From JBDKLC01 sp040384865 (GTDB taxonomy: Bacteria; Patescibacteriota; Minisyncoccia; Phycocordibacterales; CAIZLB01), in assembly GCA_040384865.1 (NCBI GenBank), contig JAZKIM010000007.1:1-41399 (forward strand): a DNA stretch of 41,399 nt. Reading direction: 5' to 3'. A program made the position numbers and the translations under genes. Positions within the stretch are counted from its first letter, which is position 1. Every line of letters begins with the position of its first letter. Of this stretch, positions 23,702-31,989 are shown piece after piece. The notes under the pieces are model-generated. The model ran no database searches. It was not told the DNA's origin and saw only the letters and a list, made by a program, of their open reading frames with translations.

Positions 23702-24595
23702 ATGCAAAAACCAGCCATAAAAATCGCAGTATTAAAGCCTCGTGCCACCTTCGGTCACGGCGTAGCAAAGAAACTCATTACCGACCACGGTATCAATGCA
23801 GAAATCGTATTCTATGGAAATAATCTCGAGGTGTGTAGAAAGTTAGCGGAAGGCGAGACAGATATGGCTGTGGTGCCCCTGGAAAACAATATCGCAGGTC
23901 TCGTGCCGGACTGGATCACTTGGTGCAATGAAGAAGCGCGAACTCCTCTTGGACCCCGCGCCGAAATCATCCATGAGATCGTTAGCGATGTCGGTCAATG
24001 TCTCCTTGTCAGACCAGGTGTAAGCAAAGAATGTATAAAGAAGATACTTTCTCATGAGCGAGCGCTGAAGCAGTGTTCGACAATCATAGCCAGGCTCGGA
24101 GTGCCGACAATGGAGACAAACAGCACGGCCGCAGCAGCAGAACTTGTTTCGACAAGTGCTGAGATCGAAGGATATGCAGCCCTTGCCGCTGAAACAGCAG
24201 CCGAAGAGTACGGATTAGAAATACTTCAACGTGATGCCGAAGATCAAGTTGGTAACGTTACCAGGTTCGGTATCCTTCAACTGAAAGAAAAAGCTTCAAA
24301 GAGTATCCCTTTCCTCACAAAGGACACTAGTATCAAGCGCGTAATTGTAAGATTCGGCCTGCCAAATACTGTAGGCGCGCTTCATGCAGTAACAGCGATA
24401 CTCCTTAAGCATCATGCCAATATGACTTCGCTTCGTGATCTTCCGCAAGGACTGGCGAAAAGATATTCCTACAGTTTCTACATGGAGTATGACATTAAGG
24501 CGAGTGAAACTGCTGCAAGTATTCTCGCTTTGAAACAAATAACAGAAAATCTCACAGTCTTCGGCAATTTCTTTGTCGAGGACAGGGGGTTATAG
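23702..24595 (+). CDS. pheA: Prephenate dehydratase with C-terminal ACT domain
   Basis: This enzyme converts prephenate to phenylpyruvate, the committed step to phenylalanine. The 297 residues contain the type 2 periplasmic-binding-like PDT domain (about 5-200): ATFGHGVA, AVVPLENNIAGLV, HEIVSDVGQCLLV, SHERALKQC, NSTAAAAELV, YGLEIL and the catalytic NVTRFGIL. An ACT domain follows (about 215-295; RFGLPNTVGALHAV, ANMTSLRDLP, YSFYMEYD), which in this family binds Phe for feedback inhibition. There is no chorismate-mutase domain. No other aromatic-pathway gene is nearby. The gene lies behind an apparent Phe attenuator and before a strong terminator. No Shine-Dalgarno sequence is seen at the ATG. 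Confidence 0.93.
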   Translation: MQKPAIKIAVLKPRATFGHGVAKKLITDHGINAEIVFYGNNLEVCRKLAEGETDMAVVPLENNIAGLVPDWITWCNEEARTPLGPRAEIIHEIVSDVGQCLLVRPGVSKECIKKILSHERALKQCSTIIARLGVPTMETNSTAAAAELVSTSAEIEGYAALAAETAAEEYGLEILQRDAEDQVGNVTRFGILQLKEKASKSIPFLTKDTSIKRVIVRFGLPNTVGALHAVTAILLKHHANMTSLRDLPQGLAKRYSYSFYMEYDIKASETAASILALKQITENLTVFGNFFVEDRGL

Positions 24596-24614
24596 TTCTT
24601 TTGACAAGCAAACC

Positions 24615-24646
24615 AAAACCCCGACGCTTTAAGCGCCGGGGTTTTA
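24615..24646. terminator. Bidirectional terminator between pheA and the sortase substrate
   Basis: AAAACCCCG-A-CGCTT (24615-24629) pairs with AAGCGCCGGGGTTTT (24631-24645), one mismatch. A- and T-runs flank it on both sides, so it serves both convergent genes. Confidence 0.88.
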
Positions 24647-24669
24647 GCTTTCGTTTTAAATGATGAAGT

Positions 24670-26142
24670 TTACGCTACAATACCTTGTTTCTGCATATTC
24701 TTCATTTTAAACACCTCAGCCTTTGAAAGACTAGGGAAAGATGAAGTTGCTGCAGAAACATTTCCAGCAAGTGCTGCCTTTCGGCGGTTGATCATGACGT
24801 ACGCCACAAACGCGCTCCAGATAACGAGTCCGAGTGTGAAGAGAATAGTCTTCATGCTGAAGTCGATACCAGTTGCAGGAATCTGACTAAGGTAGATTCC
24901 AGAAACCGGAGTACCCTGATCAGGAGTTCGGATAACCGTTACCGCAGCTGTCTGACCTTGAACGTTCATATTACATGAAGCGCTTATTGCCTGACCGTTT
25001 CCATATACCGTAACATTTGCTGTCTTTGTTCCGAACGAATTGTAATTCATGTAGGCTGTCTGATTACTTCCGTAAAGACCATCAGTACCGTTCCATGAGT
25101 AAGTGTAATTTCCAGATGTTCCGCCGTTTACATAAGCAGTCCAAGTGACTGTCTGTCCAATGTTAGAAACAGAAGGACTAGCCACGCAATATGCGGACAA
25201 ATTGGCATTGCTCTGACCCTGAATATTTACATTACATGTTCGAGTGACTGACTGATTTCCAGATTGGATAGTAACAGTCGCTGTCTTTGTACCAGTTGAA
25301 CCGAATCGGCCAGTGAAAGACTGAGAGTTACTTGAAATGCCGTCTGTACCGCTCCATGAGTAAGTATAGCTACCTGTACCACCAACGGCAGAAGCACTGA
25401 AAGCAACATCCTGATTAATATTTGCGTAACTTGGATTAATCACACAGTACCCATCAAGAGCTGGAGCAGCTGGTGGTGTAGTAGGAGTTGTCGTTGTTGG
25501 AGGAGTGTTAACTACAACAGTGTTGTTGTTAACATTGTTATTCACAATATCACCAACGCTTGAGTTTGAAGCTGAGGTAGAAACCGAATTCGCCTTAGCC
25601 GCCGCCTTTGCGTTAGCTACTGCTGTGTTCGTTGTATACACATACGAAGGAGAAGTATATGAAGGAGTTGAGTAAGTCGAAGGTCGAGTACAACTTGAGC
25701 TTGTGCAAGAAGAGTAAGTAGGCGCTGAATAACGATATGTAGGGGTTGAATATGAAGGAGTTGAGTATGAGTATGAAGGCGCTGAGTAATATTGGTAACC
25801 ACCGCAAGATGAACAATCACTACTGTAAGAATCAGCGGTGTAGTAATTACTATCCGCTTCATAATAATTGTCATCAGCACCACCATACCAAGAATCAGCA
25901 TAATAATAGCTGTCCTCGGCACCGCCGTACCATGAGTCTTCAGCACCACCATACCAAGAATCATAAGAATAATCATCGGCACCGCCGTACCATGAGTCTT
26001 CAGCGCCGCCGTAATAATCTTCAGCACTCACTTGCGCAGGGACTGCGAATAATACAACAGCGAAAAGGACGGCGCAAATTCCGATGAAAGTGCCCAATAG
26101 CTGGTTTGTTTTGTTTTTGTTCATAATTATTTTCATATTCAT
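24670..26142 (-). CDS. Tyr-rich surface protein with PKD-like domains and IPATG sorting-type C-terminus
   Basis: The predicted secreted protein has 490 residues. A signal peptide ends near VPAQVSAED. Next comes a low-complexity zone of SWYGGAED/DSWYGGADD repeats (about 45-105), a Tyr/Ser/Pro/Thr-rich stretch with C-x2-C (SSCGG), and an Asn/Thr/Pro linker. Two similar PKD-like domains follow (about 230-400; SYTYSWSGTDGI, NYTYSWNGTDGL, each with paired cysteines). The C-terminus has IPATGIDF (421-428), a hydrophobic span and RRKAALAG, an LPxTG-like sorting signal, although about 30 residues follow the helix. A sortase gene lies directly upstream on the same strand. The start at 26142 is chosen because the promoter at 26152-26180 lies downstream of the longer frame's ATG (26172); ATG 26124 is an alternative. 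Confidence 0.82.
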   Translation of the reverse strand: MNMKIIMNKNKTNQLLGTFIGICAVLFAVVLFAVPAQVSAEDYYGGAEDSWYGGADDYSYDSWYGGAEDSWYGGAEDSYYYADSWYGGADDNYYEADSNYYTADSYSSDCSSCGGYQYYSAPSYSYSTPSYSTPTYRYSAPTYSSCTSSSCTRPSTYSTPSYTSPSYVYTTNTAVANAKAAAKANSVSTSASNSSVGDIVNNNVNNNTVVVNTPPTTTTPTTPPAAPALDGYCVINPSYANINQDVAFSASAVGGTGSYTYSWSGTDGISSNSQSFTGRFGSTGTKTATVTIQSGNQSVTRTCNVNIQGQSNANLSAYCVASPSVSNIGQTVTWTAYVNGGTSGNYTYSWNGTDGLYGSNQTAYMNYNSFGTKTANVTVYGNGQAISASCNMNVQGQTAAVTVIRTPDQGTPVSGIYLSQIPATGIDFSMKTILFTLGLVIWSAFVAYVMINRRKAALAGNVSAATSSFPSLSKAEVFKMKNMQKQGIVA

Positions 26143-26151
26143 AGTAAACAC

Positions 26152-26180
26152 ATTATATACCATCATTGACATTTAGTCAA
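26152..26180 (-). promoter_or_regulatory. Promoter of the Tyr-rich surface protein
   Basis: On the minus strand TTGACT (26180-26175), a 17-base spacer and a perfect TATAAT (26157-26152) put the start about 3 bases before ATG 26142. This rules out the upstream in-frame ATG at 26172. Confidence 0.75.
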
Positions 26181-26212
26181 TAGCATGACAATTCACCGTC
26201 GTATATTCTTAA

Positions 26213-26902
26213 TTAGCCCTTAATCTCCTGAATACCTACGTATTCTGCCTCAACAACGTATCGGTCTGCTTTTGTACCGAAGCTGTCACATGTTGATAGT
26301 GTAAGCATGTTTTTCTTGCCGTCAAATCGAACCCAGGTATCGTTCTTGTCCACCTTTTTTACTAACTGTACCTTATAGGTATATATATGTTTTGTCGAGT
26401 ATATTTTTATCTCATCCCCCACCTCCAGATTATGAATACTATTAAACGCTTTATAAGCCTGGTTCTGCACGGCACTGAATCCCGTACTATGACCAAAGAT
26501 AAACATATTTCCAGCACCAGGCATACCCGATCCAGGGTAATGGACGACGCCTCGCGTAAGCTCCGTATCTAGATAATCTGGATTAGTACTCTGCGGGTTT
26601 CGTACCGCAATATCAACACCAGCTAGAGGAATGACAATTCTAATAGGATCTTCAGCGGTAATTGTCACACCTTGTATGGTTGGTTTTGTGTTTGCCACAG
26701 TAGGTGAGGATTTTACAGACGGCTCAATATAGCCGCCCATAACCACAAGTTTAGCCTTTTCAAAAATACTTAATTCCTCACTTTTGGTTTCAAATTCGCT
26801 TGGAAGTAGGTTAAGAGAAGCTAAAAGAAACACCGTAACTAAAAATATACCTGAAAACCAGGCTACGAACTGAACTTCGTGAGGCTGAAAGAGTTTTTTC
26901 AT
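26213..26902 (-). CDS. Sortase (class D/E-like transpeptidase)
   Basis: Sortases cleave an LPxTG-like signal and attach the protein to a cell-surface amine. The 229-residue protein has one N-terminal membrane anchor (about 12-34) and an extracytoplasmic sortase domain (about 85-225). The catalytic triad is present: H138 in FIFGHSTGF, C205 in TLSTCDSFG and R214 in DRYVVEAEY. The NMFIFGHS and TLSTC contexts fit class D/E-type sortases better than class A, but the class is uncertain. The gene immediately downstream encodes a surface protein with an IPATG C-terminus, its likely substrate; each gene has its own promoter. Confidence 0.92.
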   Translation of the reverse strand: MKKLFQPHEVQFVAWFSGIFLVTVFLLASLNLLPSEFETKSEELSIFEKAKLVVMGGYIEPSVKSSPTVANTKPTIQGVTITAEDPIRIVIPLAGVDIAVRNPQSTNPDYLDTELTRGVVHYPGSGMPGAGNMFIFGHSTGFSAVQNQAYKAFNSIHNLEVGDEIKIYSTKHIYTYKVQLVKKVDKNDTWVRFDGKKNMLTLSTCDSFGTKADRYVVEAEYVGIQEIKG

Positions 26903-26920
26903 AAGAATATTACGCTTGAT

Positions 26921-26949
26921 ATTATATAACTCTTTTACTATCTCGTCAA
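26921..26949 (-). promoter_or_regulatory. Promoter of the sortase gene
   Basis: On the minus strand TTGACG (26949-26944), a 17-base spacer and a perfect TATAAT (26926-26921) precede the sortase ATG with a leader of about 12 bases. It is divergent from, and close to, the promoter at 26960-26987. Confidence 0.75.
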
Positions 26950-26959
26950 CCTATCGCTA

Positions 26960-26987
26960 TTGACATATACAGTAACTATGATATATT
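26960..26987 (+). promoter_or_regulatory. Promoter of the CARDB-domain protein
   Basis: A perfect TTGACA (26960-26965), a 16-base spacer and TATATT (26982-26987), with TG one base before the -10, predict a start about 3 bases before ATG 26997. Confidence 0.65.
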
Positions 26988-26996
26988 TGGGCCACT

Positions 26997-28106
26997 ATGG
27001 AAAATAAGAATACAAACAATGTTTTAAGGGTGTTAGTGATCGGAGGCATCATCGCTATCCTAATCTTTTTAAGCATCGGCATCGTGAGAATCATCCCTCG
27101 CGCTCTAAACGCTCTTGCTTCTGCAAGCGTTTCTATCAGCTCACTGTTTAAGAACGACGTCGCTACATCGACAGTGCCAACCGGCAGTGGTTTCGTGGTA
27201 AGTACCACTACCGCTCCATCGCAGCCGTCATACCACAACGCCTCGTCTACTAACGGCAGCATCACTATTCAACCAGCGACCTCTACAAACCAAGCCTTTA
27301 CATCTGGCGGTTATAATTATAACCCATCTAACACAGTCGGTGGAAATCCAGATCTTGCAGTTACTATAACGTCTCGAGGGGTCATTGACCGAAACTCTGG
27401 GCAATATATTGAAACTAACAACTTTAATACGAACGATACAGTCATTGTGAAGTTTAAAATTGAAAATCGTGGCACAAGTGGAACTGGCCCATGGAACCTT
27501 CGCGTGAACATGCCTGCTAACAACAACATTGACCGCATTCGCGATTCAAACGGTAACGGCTCACTTCCTCCTGGAACAGCAGTTACGGGTCAAGCTATCT
27601 TTGATCAACCTATTGCTGGGACAAATACAGTGTTTAGTATTGCCGCTGAACCTCAGACATCTGTCGTTGAACTCGACCAAGCAAATAATATTGCAACAAC
27701 TTACTTTAATGTAAGTGGATATAACAATGGCGGCATTAATACCGGTTATCAGTCAGACATCAGCGGGCAGATCATCGCAATTGGTATCCTTGATGGAAAC
27801 AATAATTTTGTCGCAACAACCAACCTTCATACCTATGATCGAGTCGCTATCAAGTTCCGAGTCTCAAATACTGGTAGCGTTGCAACTCCAACCTGGAACT
27901 TCCGTATCAACTTCTCAAACGGTCAAAGTTACACCTCTAATGAATCTAGTCTTGCTGGAAACACCTCACTTACCTACATTGTAGGACTTCAAAATATTCA
28001 GCAAGGATACAATACTGCAAATATCTATCTCGATAGCGGTAACAATATTGTTGAATCCAATGAAGGGAATAATGTCATCTTAGCATCTTTCAACACGACG
28101 TATTAA
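26997..28106 (+). CDS. Membrane-anchored protein with two CARDB-like domains
   Basis: The 369-residue protein has an N-terminal membrane helix (about 10-32) with a short cytoplasmic tail (MENKNTNNVLR). A Ser/Thr/Pro-rich stalk (about 55-115) carries two copies of a CARDB-like adhesion domain (about 118-238 and 250-369). The copies share PDLAVTITSRGVID / SGQIIAIGILDGN, a DTVIVKFKIENRG / DRVAIKFRVSNTG core and endings of the form ELDQANNIATTYFNV / ESNEGNNVILASF. CARDB folds are cell-adhesion modules; the ligand is unknown. It is divergent from the sortase gene and closed by a strong terminator. Confidence 0.82.
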   Translation: MENKNTNNVLRVLVIGGIIAILIFLSIGIVRIIPRALNALASASVSISSLFKNDVATSTVPTGSGFVVSTTTAPSQPSYHNASSTNGSITIQPATSTNQAFTSGGYNYNPSNTVGGNPDLAVTITSRGVIDRNSGQYIETNNFNTNDTVIVKFKIENRGTSGTGPWNLRVNMPANNNIDRIRDSNGNGSLPPGTAVTGQAIFDQPIAGTNTVFSIAAEPQTSVVELDQANNIATTYFNVSGYNNGGINTGYQSDISGQIIAIGILDGNNNFVATTNLHTYDRVAIKFRVSNTGSVATPTWNFRINFSNGQSYTSNESSLAGNTSLTYIVGLQNIQQGYNTANIYLDSGNNIVESNEGNNVILASFNTTY

Positions 28107-28120
28107 AGTTAAGAAATTAG

Positions 28121-28162
28121 AAAAGTAAAAAGCGACAACCTTGGTTGTCGCTTTTTACTTTT
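28121..28162. terminator. Strong bidirectional terminator
   Basis: A perfect 20-bp inverted repeat (28121-28140 with 28143-28162) has a GC core (GCGACAACC) flanked by A/T runs. It separates the convergent CARDB gene and the secreted-protein gene at 28176. Confidence 0.92.
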
Positions 28163-28175
28163 GTTTAAAAGATAA

Positions 28176-28898
28176 CTAGCAACCGCCCTTCTTTACAACA
28201 ACACGCACACGTTCGTTTGTTTGATCACCACCACCATTAACACCAGGTGCACTTCTGTAAAACTTTATTGAAGTAGAAGTTTTATCAAACCACCACAATC
28301 CACCCCAGTAGTGTGAGAATACATTTACACTGGGACTAGACATAATAGAATCCCCTATAAATTCTCTACCGCCCATATTGTATCCTTCATAATACACTAT
28401 AGTGTCAATGCCAAGGTCCTTGCCGAAAGAGAACTCCTTTGTTTCTCCCTGTGCAATGGGTTGAAATCCGCTATCGTAAGCATTTGGACCAGAAAGACTA
28501 CAATCTAAAGCGGTACTCCCCCCTCCTCCACCAGACCCCATGTTAGTCCACGCTGAAGAAGTAGCAGCGACACAATTAGTTCCAGCTTCATCGCAATATC
28601 TTCTTGCACCAACATCACCAGCAGCAAGGAACTTTAGGTTTGAAGGCATGGTTGCTGTTGTAGCAATTTGAACCTTGGTGTCAAAGATGGCGTCGAAGAA
28701 AGAACGAAAGCCTGTAACACGAAGAACTCCTGCTTTATCCTGGGCTGAAGTGCCAACGTTGATAGGGGCATCTGTGTTGTTTCCGGGGGCAGTAGCTGTT
28801 GGGTTTGTCCACACACCTGCTGCATCAACTAAACTGATACCTGACAAAATGACAGCGAGAGTGCAGAGAGAAATGAAGATTTGTTTTGGGTTTTTCAT
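28176..28898 (-). CDS. Secreted protein, paralogue A with shared N-terminal module and unique C-terminal domain
   Basis: The 240-residue protein has a signal peptide (cleavage near SLVDAAG). Residues about 29-127 form a module (PGNNTDAPINVGTSAQDKAG, FRSFFDAIFDTKVQI, GARRYCDEAGTNCVAATSS, ending WTNMGSGGGG) almost identical to that of the next gene. After the Gly linker the C-terminal domain (about 130-240) is unique: it contains DCSLSGPNAYDSGF, YYEGYNMGGREF and WGGLWWFDKTSTSIKFY, and ends RVRVVVKKGGC. The domain is not recognised. The PGNNTDAPINVG type of opening is known to me from Parcubacteria-like secreted proteins, but the function is not. An extended -10 lies 9 bases before the ATG. Confidence 0.8.
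   Translation of the reverse strand: MKNPKQIFISLCTLAVILSGISLVDAAGVWTNPTATAPGNNTDAPINVGTSAQDKAGVLRVTGFRSFFDAIFDTKVQIATTATMPSNLKFLAAGDVGARRYCDEAGTNCVAATSSAWTNMGSGGGGGSTALDCSLSGPNAYDSGFQPIAQGETKEFSFGKDLGIDTIVYYEGYNMGGREFIGDSIMSSPSVNVFSHYWGGLWWFDKTSTSIKFYRSAPGVNGGGDQTNERVRVVVKKGGC
28520..28787. repeat. 268-bp direct repeat, copy in paralogue A
   Basis: Identical by eye to 29335-29602 (offset 815). It encodes the shared module from the Gly linker back to PGNN; identity stops abruptly at both ends. Confidence 0.92.
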
Positions 28899-28907
28899 AT
28901 AAAATCA

Positions 28908-28916
28908 ATTATATCA
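28908..28916 (-). promoter_or_regulatory. Extended -10 promoter of paralogue A
   Basis: TGATATAAT reads on the minus strand at 28916-28908, 9 bases before the ATG, with no clear -35. The predicted leader is about 3 bases. The same 9-mer occurs at 29739, 33222 and 39394. Confidence 0.6.
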
Positions 28917-28975
28917 CCGCAACCAAATAGAAAAAGTATAACTGTGTACAACTATATGTTTTCTTGAAAAGAAAA

Positions 28976-29710
28976 CTAAACAGAAGCTATTACAACAACT
29001 CTAATCTTCCAGTTTGTAGTAGTAATACCAATGTGAGCTGAACTATTTTTTGCTCCAACCTCCACAGCGTCCTCGTGCTCTATAGCAAAAACAGAATCAT
29101 TATTCAAAGTGGTAATATAACCTGCAAATCCAGTATATCCTTCCATTGTCACCTCATCCCCTGATGAAAAACCACCTCCGCAAGAGCTCGTTACGCACAC
29201 AAAAGACCACTTTATACTAAAAATAGTCTTCCCAGGAAACGGATTAGTAACGGCAAGGTTTCCAGCGGTCTGTGATGGGTTAAAGGCACTCATTGAAAGG
29301 AGCCCGGAATTATAGACCTGAATAATACTACTTTCCCCTCCTCCACCAGACCCCATGTTAGTCCACGCTGAAGAAGTAGCAGCGACACAATTAGTTCCAG
29401 CTTCATCGCAATATCTTCTTGCACCAACATCACCAGCAGCAAGGAACTTTAGGTTTGAAGGCATGGTTGCTGTTGTAGCAATTTGAACCTTGGTGTCAAA
29501 GATGGCGTCGAAGAAAGAACGAAAGCCTGTAACACGAAGAACTCCTGCTTTATCCTGGGCTGAAGTGCCAACGTTGATAGGGGCATCTGTGTTGTTTCCG
29601 GGAGGAGTGGCACTAGGGTTAGTCCATGTACCTACCGCATTAGCAAGACTTAGACCAGAAAGCGTAATGACAAGTGCAAAAAGAGTAGTGGCAGTTTTCT
29701 TAAAATTCAT
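28976..29710 (-). CDS. Secreted protein, paralogue B with shared N-terminal module and unique C-terminal domain
   Basis: The 244-residue paralogue lies immediately upstream of paralogue A on the same strand. Its signal peptide (LFALVITLSGLSLANAVG) differs from that of A, but residues about 29-127 are almost identical (same PGNN to GSGGGG module). The C-terminal domain (about 129-244; SIIQVYNSGLLSMSAFNPS, FVCVTSSCGGGF, VTMEGYTGFAGYITTLN, ending WKIRVVVIASV) has no clear similarity to that of A apart from the ending (IRVVV versus VRVVV). A constant stem with exchangeable C-terminal domains resembles tail-fibre-like or variable surface proteins; this is inference. A leader of about 22 bases follows a TGATATAAT element. 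Confidence 0.8.
   Translation of the reverse strand: MNFKKTATTLFALVITLSGLSLANAVGTWTNPSATPPGNNTDAPINVGTSAQDKAGVLRVTGFRSFFDAIFDTKVQIATTATMPSNLKFLAAGDVGARRYCDEAGTNCVAATSSAWTNMGSGGGGESSIIQVYNSGLLSMSAFNPSQTAGNLAVTNPFPGKTIFSIKWSFVCVTSSCGGGFSSGDEVTMEGYTGFAGYITTLNNDSVFAIEHEDAVEVGAKNSSAHIGITTTNWKIRVVVIASV
29335..29602. repeat. 268-bp direct repeat, copy in paralogue B
   Basis: Second copy of the block at 28520-28787. No difference was found when the two were compared base by base by eye. Confidence 0.92.
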
Positions 29711-29738
29711 TTGAAGATTTTAAAAGGTTAATGAAGTA

Positions 29739-29747
29739 ATTATATCA
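29739..29747 (-). promoter_or_regulatory. Extended -10 promoter of paralogue B
   Basis: TGATATAAT on the minus strand at 29747-29739, 28 bases before the ATG, with no convincing -35. Confidence 0.5.
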
Positions 29748-29804
29748 GATAAAAAATGATTCTGTATATCGTCAAACAAAAGGTGTTGATAGAATCAAGC
29801 ACGA

Positions 29805-31913
29805 CTATATATCAATATTCGCTGTCCTTGCATTCGTTTGAATGAACGTCTTTCGGGAAGGTACATCTGTACCCATTAATACTTCAATGATCTTGTCTGC
29901 TTCTGTAGCATCATCAACAGTGACACGCTTAAGTACACGCTTCGTAATGTCCATGGTTGTTTCACCAAGCTCCTCGGCATTCATTTCTCCAAGACCTTTA
30001 TATCGCTGAATGTGTATCTTTGATGTAGATCTTGCCTTACCCTTCTCTGTTGTTGAATCCTCTTCGGCCTGAGCAACCTCTTCACCGGTATTTTCAGCTG
30101 GAGTCTCATCACCTTCAGCCTGTTCTGCTTCCTGAATTGAAGCTTCATCGACACCTTCTTTTTTCAGAAATCGATTCTTTTCATCATCGTTATAAAAATA
30201 ATAAACTTCCTTTCCCTTCTTTACCTTGTAAAGAGGCGGCTGGGCGATATATATAAAACCTCCATCGATGAGTGGTCGGAAATATCGATAACACAAGGTA
30301 AGAATAAGAGTTCTGATATGTGCGCCGTCAACATCAGCATCGGTTGCAATGATAATCTTATGATATCGAAGCTTCGTAATATCGAATGTGTCGCCAATGG
30401 CTGTTCCAAGGGCAACCACAAAATTTCGGATTTGCTCAGAAGCAAGCATTTTATCGAGACGGGCACGCTCAATGTTTAGAATTTTACCTCGAAGCGGAAG
30501 TACGGCTTGTGTACGTCGATCGCGACCCATCTTTGCTGTACCGCCCGCAGAATCTCCCTCCACAATGAAGAGTTCTGACTCTTCTGCCTTTCGACTTTGA
30601 CAGTCGGCGAGTTTTCCCGGGAGAGTCATACCTTCTAGAGCACCTTTTCTAAGCACCGAATCCTTAGCAGCTTTAGCAGCTTTGCGGGCACGAAGAGCAA
30701 GCAAGCTTTTGTTAATAATAGCCTTTGCATCTTCAGGATTTTCCTCAAAGAATGCAGCGAAAGCTTCGCCGAATACAGAAGACGTAGCTCCCTGTGCTTC
30801 CGTCGAACCGAGCTTTGCTTTTGTCTGACCTTCGAACTGTATCTCCGCCATCTTGATCGAGACAACAGCAACAAGACCTTCCTGGACATCTTCACCTGTA
30901 AGAGTGTCGCTGTCCCCCTCCTTAATCATATTATTTTTCTTAGCGTACGAATTGATGATACGAGTAAGTGAGGTTTTAAAACCTGAAATATGAGTACCCC
31001 CTTCAGAGTTGAAGGTATTGTTTGCAAAAGCAACAATCTTTGAGTTAATGTCATCAATATATTGGAGAGCAACTTCAACCTGCACGTTATTTAATTCCTT
31101 TTCAACATAAAAAATATTCTTATGAATTGACTTCTGAGTGTGATTATAGAAAGCAACAAGTGACCGAAGGCCTCCTTCGAAATAGAATGTCATTGATGGC
31201 ATGTCTATCATTTCATCTTTGAGATAGAAGGAGTCGTCGAGCACTCGGTCGATTATTTTTACATCAACATTTCGTGCATCGAGAACGTTAATTTCAAGAC
31301 CTTTCACCAAATATGCTTGCTGTCGAAGATGATTCATTACTTTGTTCCAATCGTAGACCACCCCATCTTTAAAGATCTCGGCGTCAGCTTTGAACATAAC
31401 AATCGAACCATGACGCTTGGTCTTTCCCGTCTGTTTTACCTTGTATTGCGGCTTTCCAATTTTGTATTCCTGAACATATACTCCACCATCCTTATGAACG
31501 GTTACCTTTGTATGGACAGACAAAGCATTTACTACCGAAGCTCCTACTCCATGAAGTCCACCGGAAACTTTGTAGCCCTCACCACCAAACTTACCTCCAG
31601 CGTGAAGCGTGGTCATAATTGTTTCAAGAGCTGAAACTTTTGTCTTCGAGTGCATATCCACGGGAATACCTCGACCGTTATCAACGACGCGAACATACCC
31701 ATCTGGAAGGAGTGCCACTTCTATACGATCAGCATGACCACCCATAGCCTCGTCACGAGAGTTATCGAAGATTTCAGTAATAAGATGATGAAGACCATCA
31801 GGACCGGTGGTACCGATATACATACCCGGTCGCTTTCGAACAGGCTCGAGACCCTCCAATACGGTAATTTCATCAGCCCCATAATTGCCCGTTTTGAGTT
31901 TTTCTTTTGCCAT
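29805..31913 (-). CDS. gyrB: DNA gyrase subunit B
   Basis: GyrB is the ATPase subunit for negative supercoiling. The 702 residues start with the GHKL ATPase (YGADEITVLEGLEPVRKRPGMYIG in two pieces, EIFDNSRDEAMGG with the catalytic Glu, DNGRGIPVD, and GGLHGVGASVVNALS). A transducer domain follows (QTKAKLGS lysine). The TOPRIM domain shows EGDSAGG, LPLRGKILNIE and TDADVDGAHI, and QRYKGLGEMN lies near the C-terminus. A low-complexity acidic insertion (about 585-625; EQAEGDETPAENTGEE) interrupts the TOPRIM-tail region. The length and lack of the E. coli-type insert are typical of most bacteria; ParE is less likely but cannot be fully excluded. gyrA is not in the window. A TATAAT element lies 11 bases before the ATG. 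Confidence 0.93.
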   Translation of the reverse strand: MAKEKLKTGNYGADEITVLEGLEPVRKRPGMYIGTTGPDGLHHLITEIFDNSRDEAMGGHADRIEVALLPDGYVRVVDNGRGIPVDMHSKTKVSALETIMTTLHAGGKFGGEGYKVSGGLHGVGASVVNALSVHTKVTVHKDGGVYVQEYKIGKPQYKVKQTGKTKRHGSIVMFKADAEIFKDGVVYDWNKVMNHLRQQAYLVKGLEINVLDARNVDVKIIDRVLDDSFYLKDEMIDMPSMTFYFEGGLRSLVAFYNHTQKSIHKNIFYVEKELNNVQVEVALQYIDDINSKIVAFANNTFNSEGGTHISGFKTSLTRIINSYAKKNNMIKEGDSDTLTGEDVQEGLVAVVSIKMAEIQFEGQTKAKLGSTEAQGATSSVFGEAFAAFFEENPEDAKAIINKSLLALRARKAAKAAKDSVLRKGALEGMTLPGKLADCQSRKAEESELFIVEGDSAGGTAKMGRDRRTQAVLPLRGKILNIERARLDKMLASEQIRNFVVALGTAIGDTFDITKLRYHKIIIATDADVDGAHIRTLILTLCYRYFRPLIDGGFIYIAQPPLYKVKKGKEVYYFYNDDEKNRFLKKEGVDEASIQEAEQAEGDETPAENTGEEVAQAEEDSTTEKGKARSTSKIHIQRYKGLGEMNAEELGETTMDITKRVLKRVTVDDATEADKIIEVLMGTDVPSRKTFIQTNARTANIDI

Positions 31914-31924
31914 AATGTTTAGCT

Positions 31925-31930
31925 ATTATA
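31925..31930 (-). promoter_or_regulatory. -10 element of gyrB
   Basis: A perfect TATAAT on the minus strand, 11 bases before the gyrB ATG; the predicted leader is about 5 bases. The -35 is poor (GTGCAA at 17 bases) and lies inside the upstream terminator hairpin. Confidence 0.55.
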
Positions 31931-31964
31931 ACAAAAACCAAGCGCCTTTGCACTTGATTTTTGT
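31931..31964 (-). terminator. Terminator between the small membrane-protein gene and gyrB
   Basis: ACAAAAACCAAG (31931-31942) and CTTGATTTTTGT (31953-31964) form a 12-bp stem with one mismatch and a T-rich exit on the minus strand, directly abutting the gyrB -10. Confidence 0.65.
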
Positions 31965-31989
31965 GGGGAAAATAGTCTTAATTTAAGAG

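Noticed and set aside
14062..24595. Aromatic amino-acid biosynthesis cluster (shikimate-kinase-like protein plus pheA)
   Set aside because: The genes are 9 kb apart on opposite strands, no other pathway gene is present and the kinase lacks a key substrate-binding residue.
26142..26172. Upstream start (ATG 26172) for the Tyr-rich surface protein
   Set aside because: It lies inside the TTGACT-17-TATAAT promoter and would precede the predicted transcript start.
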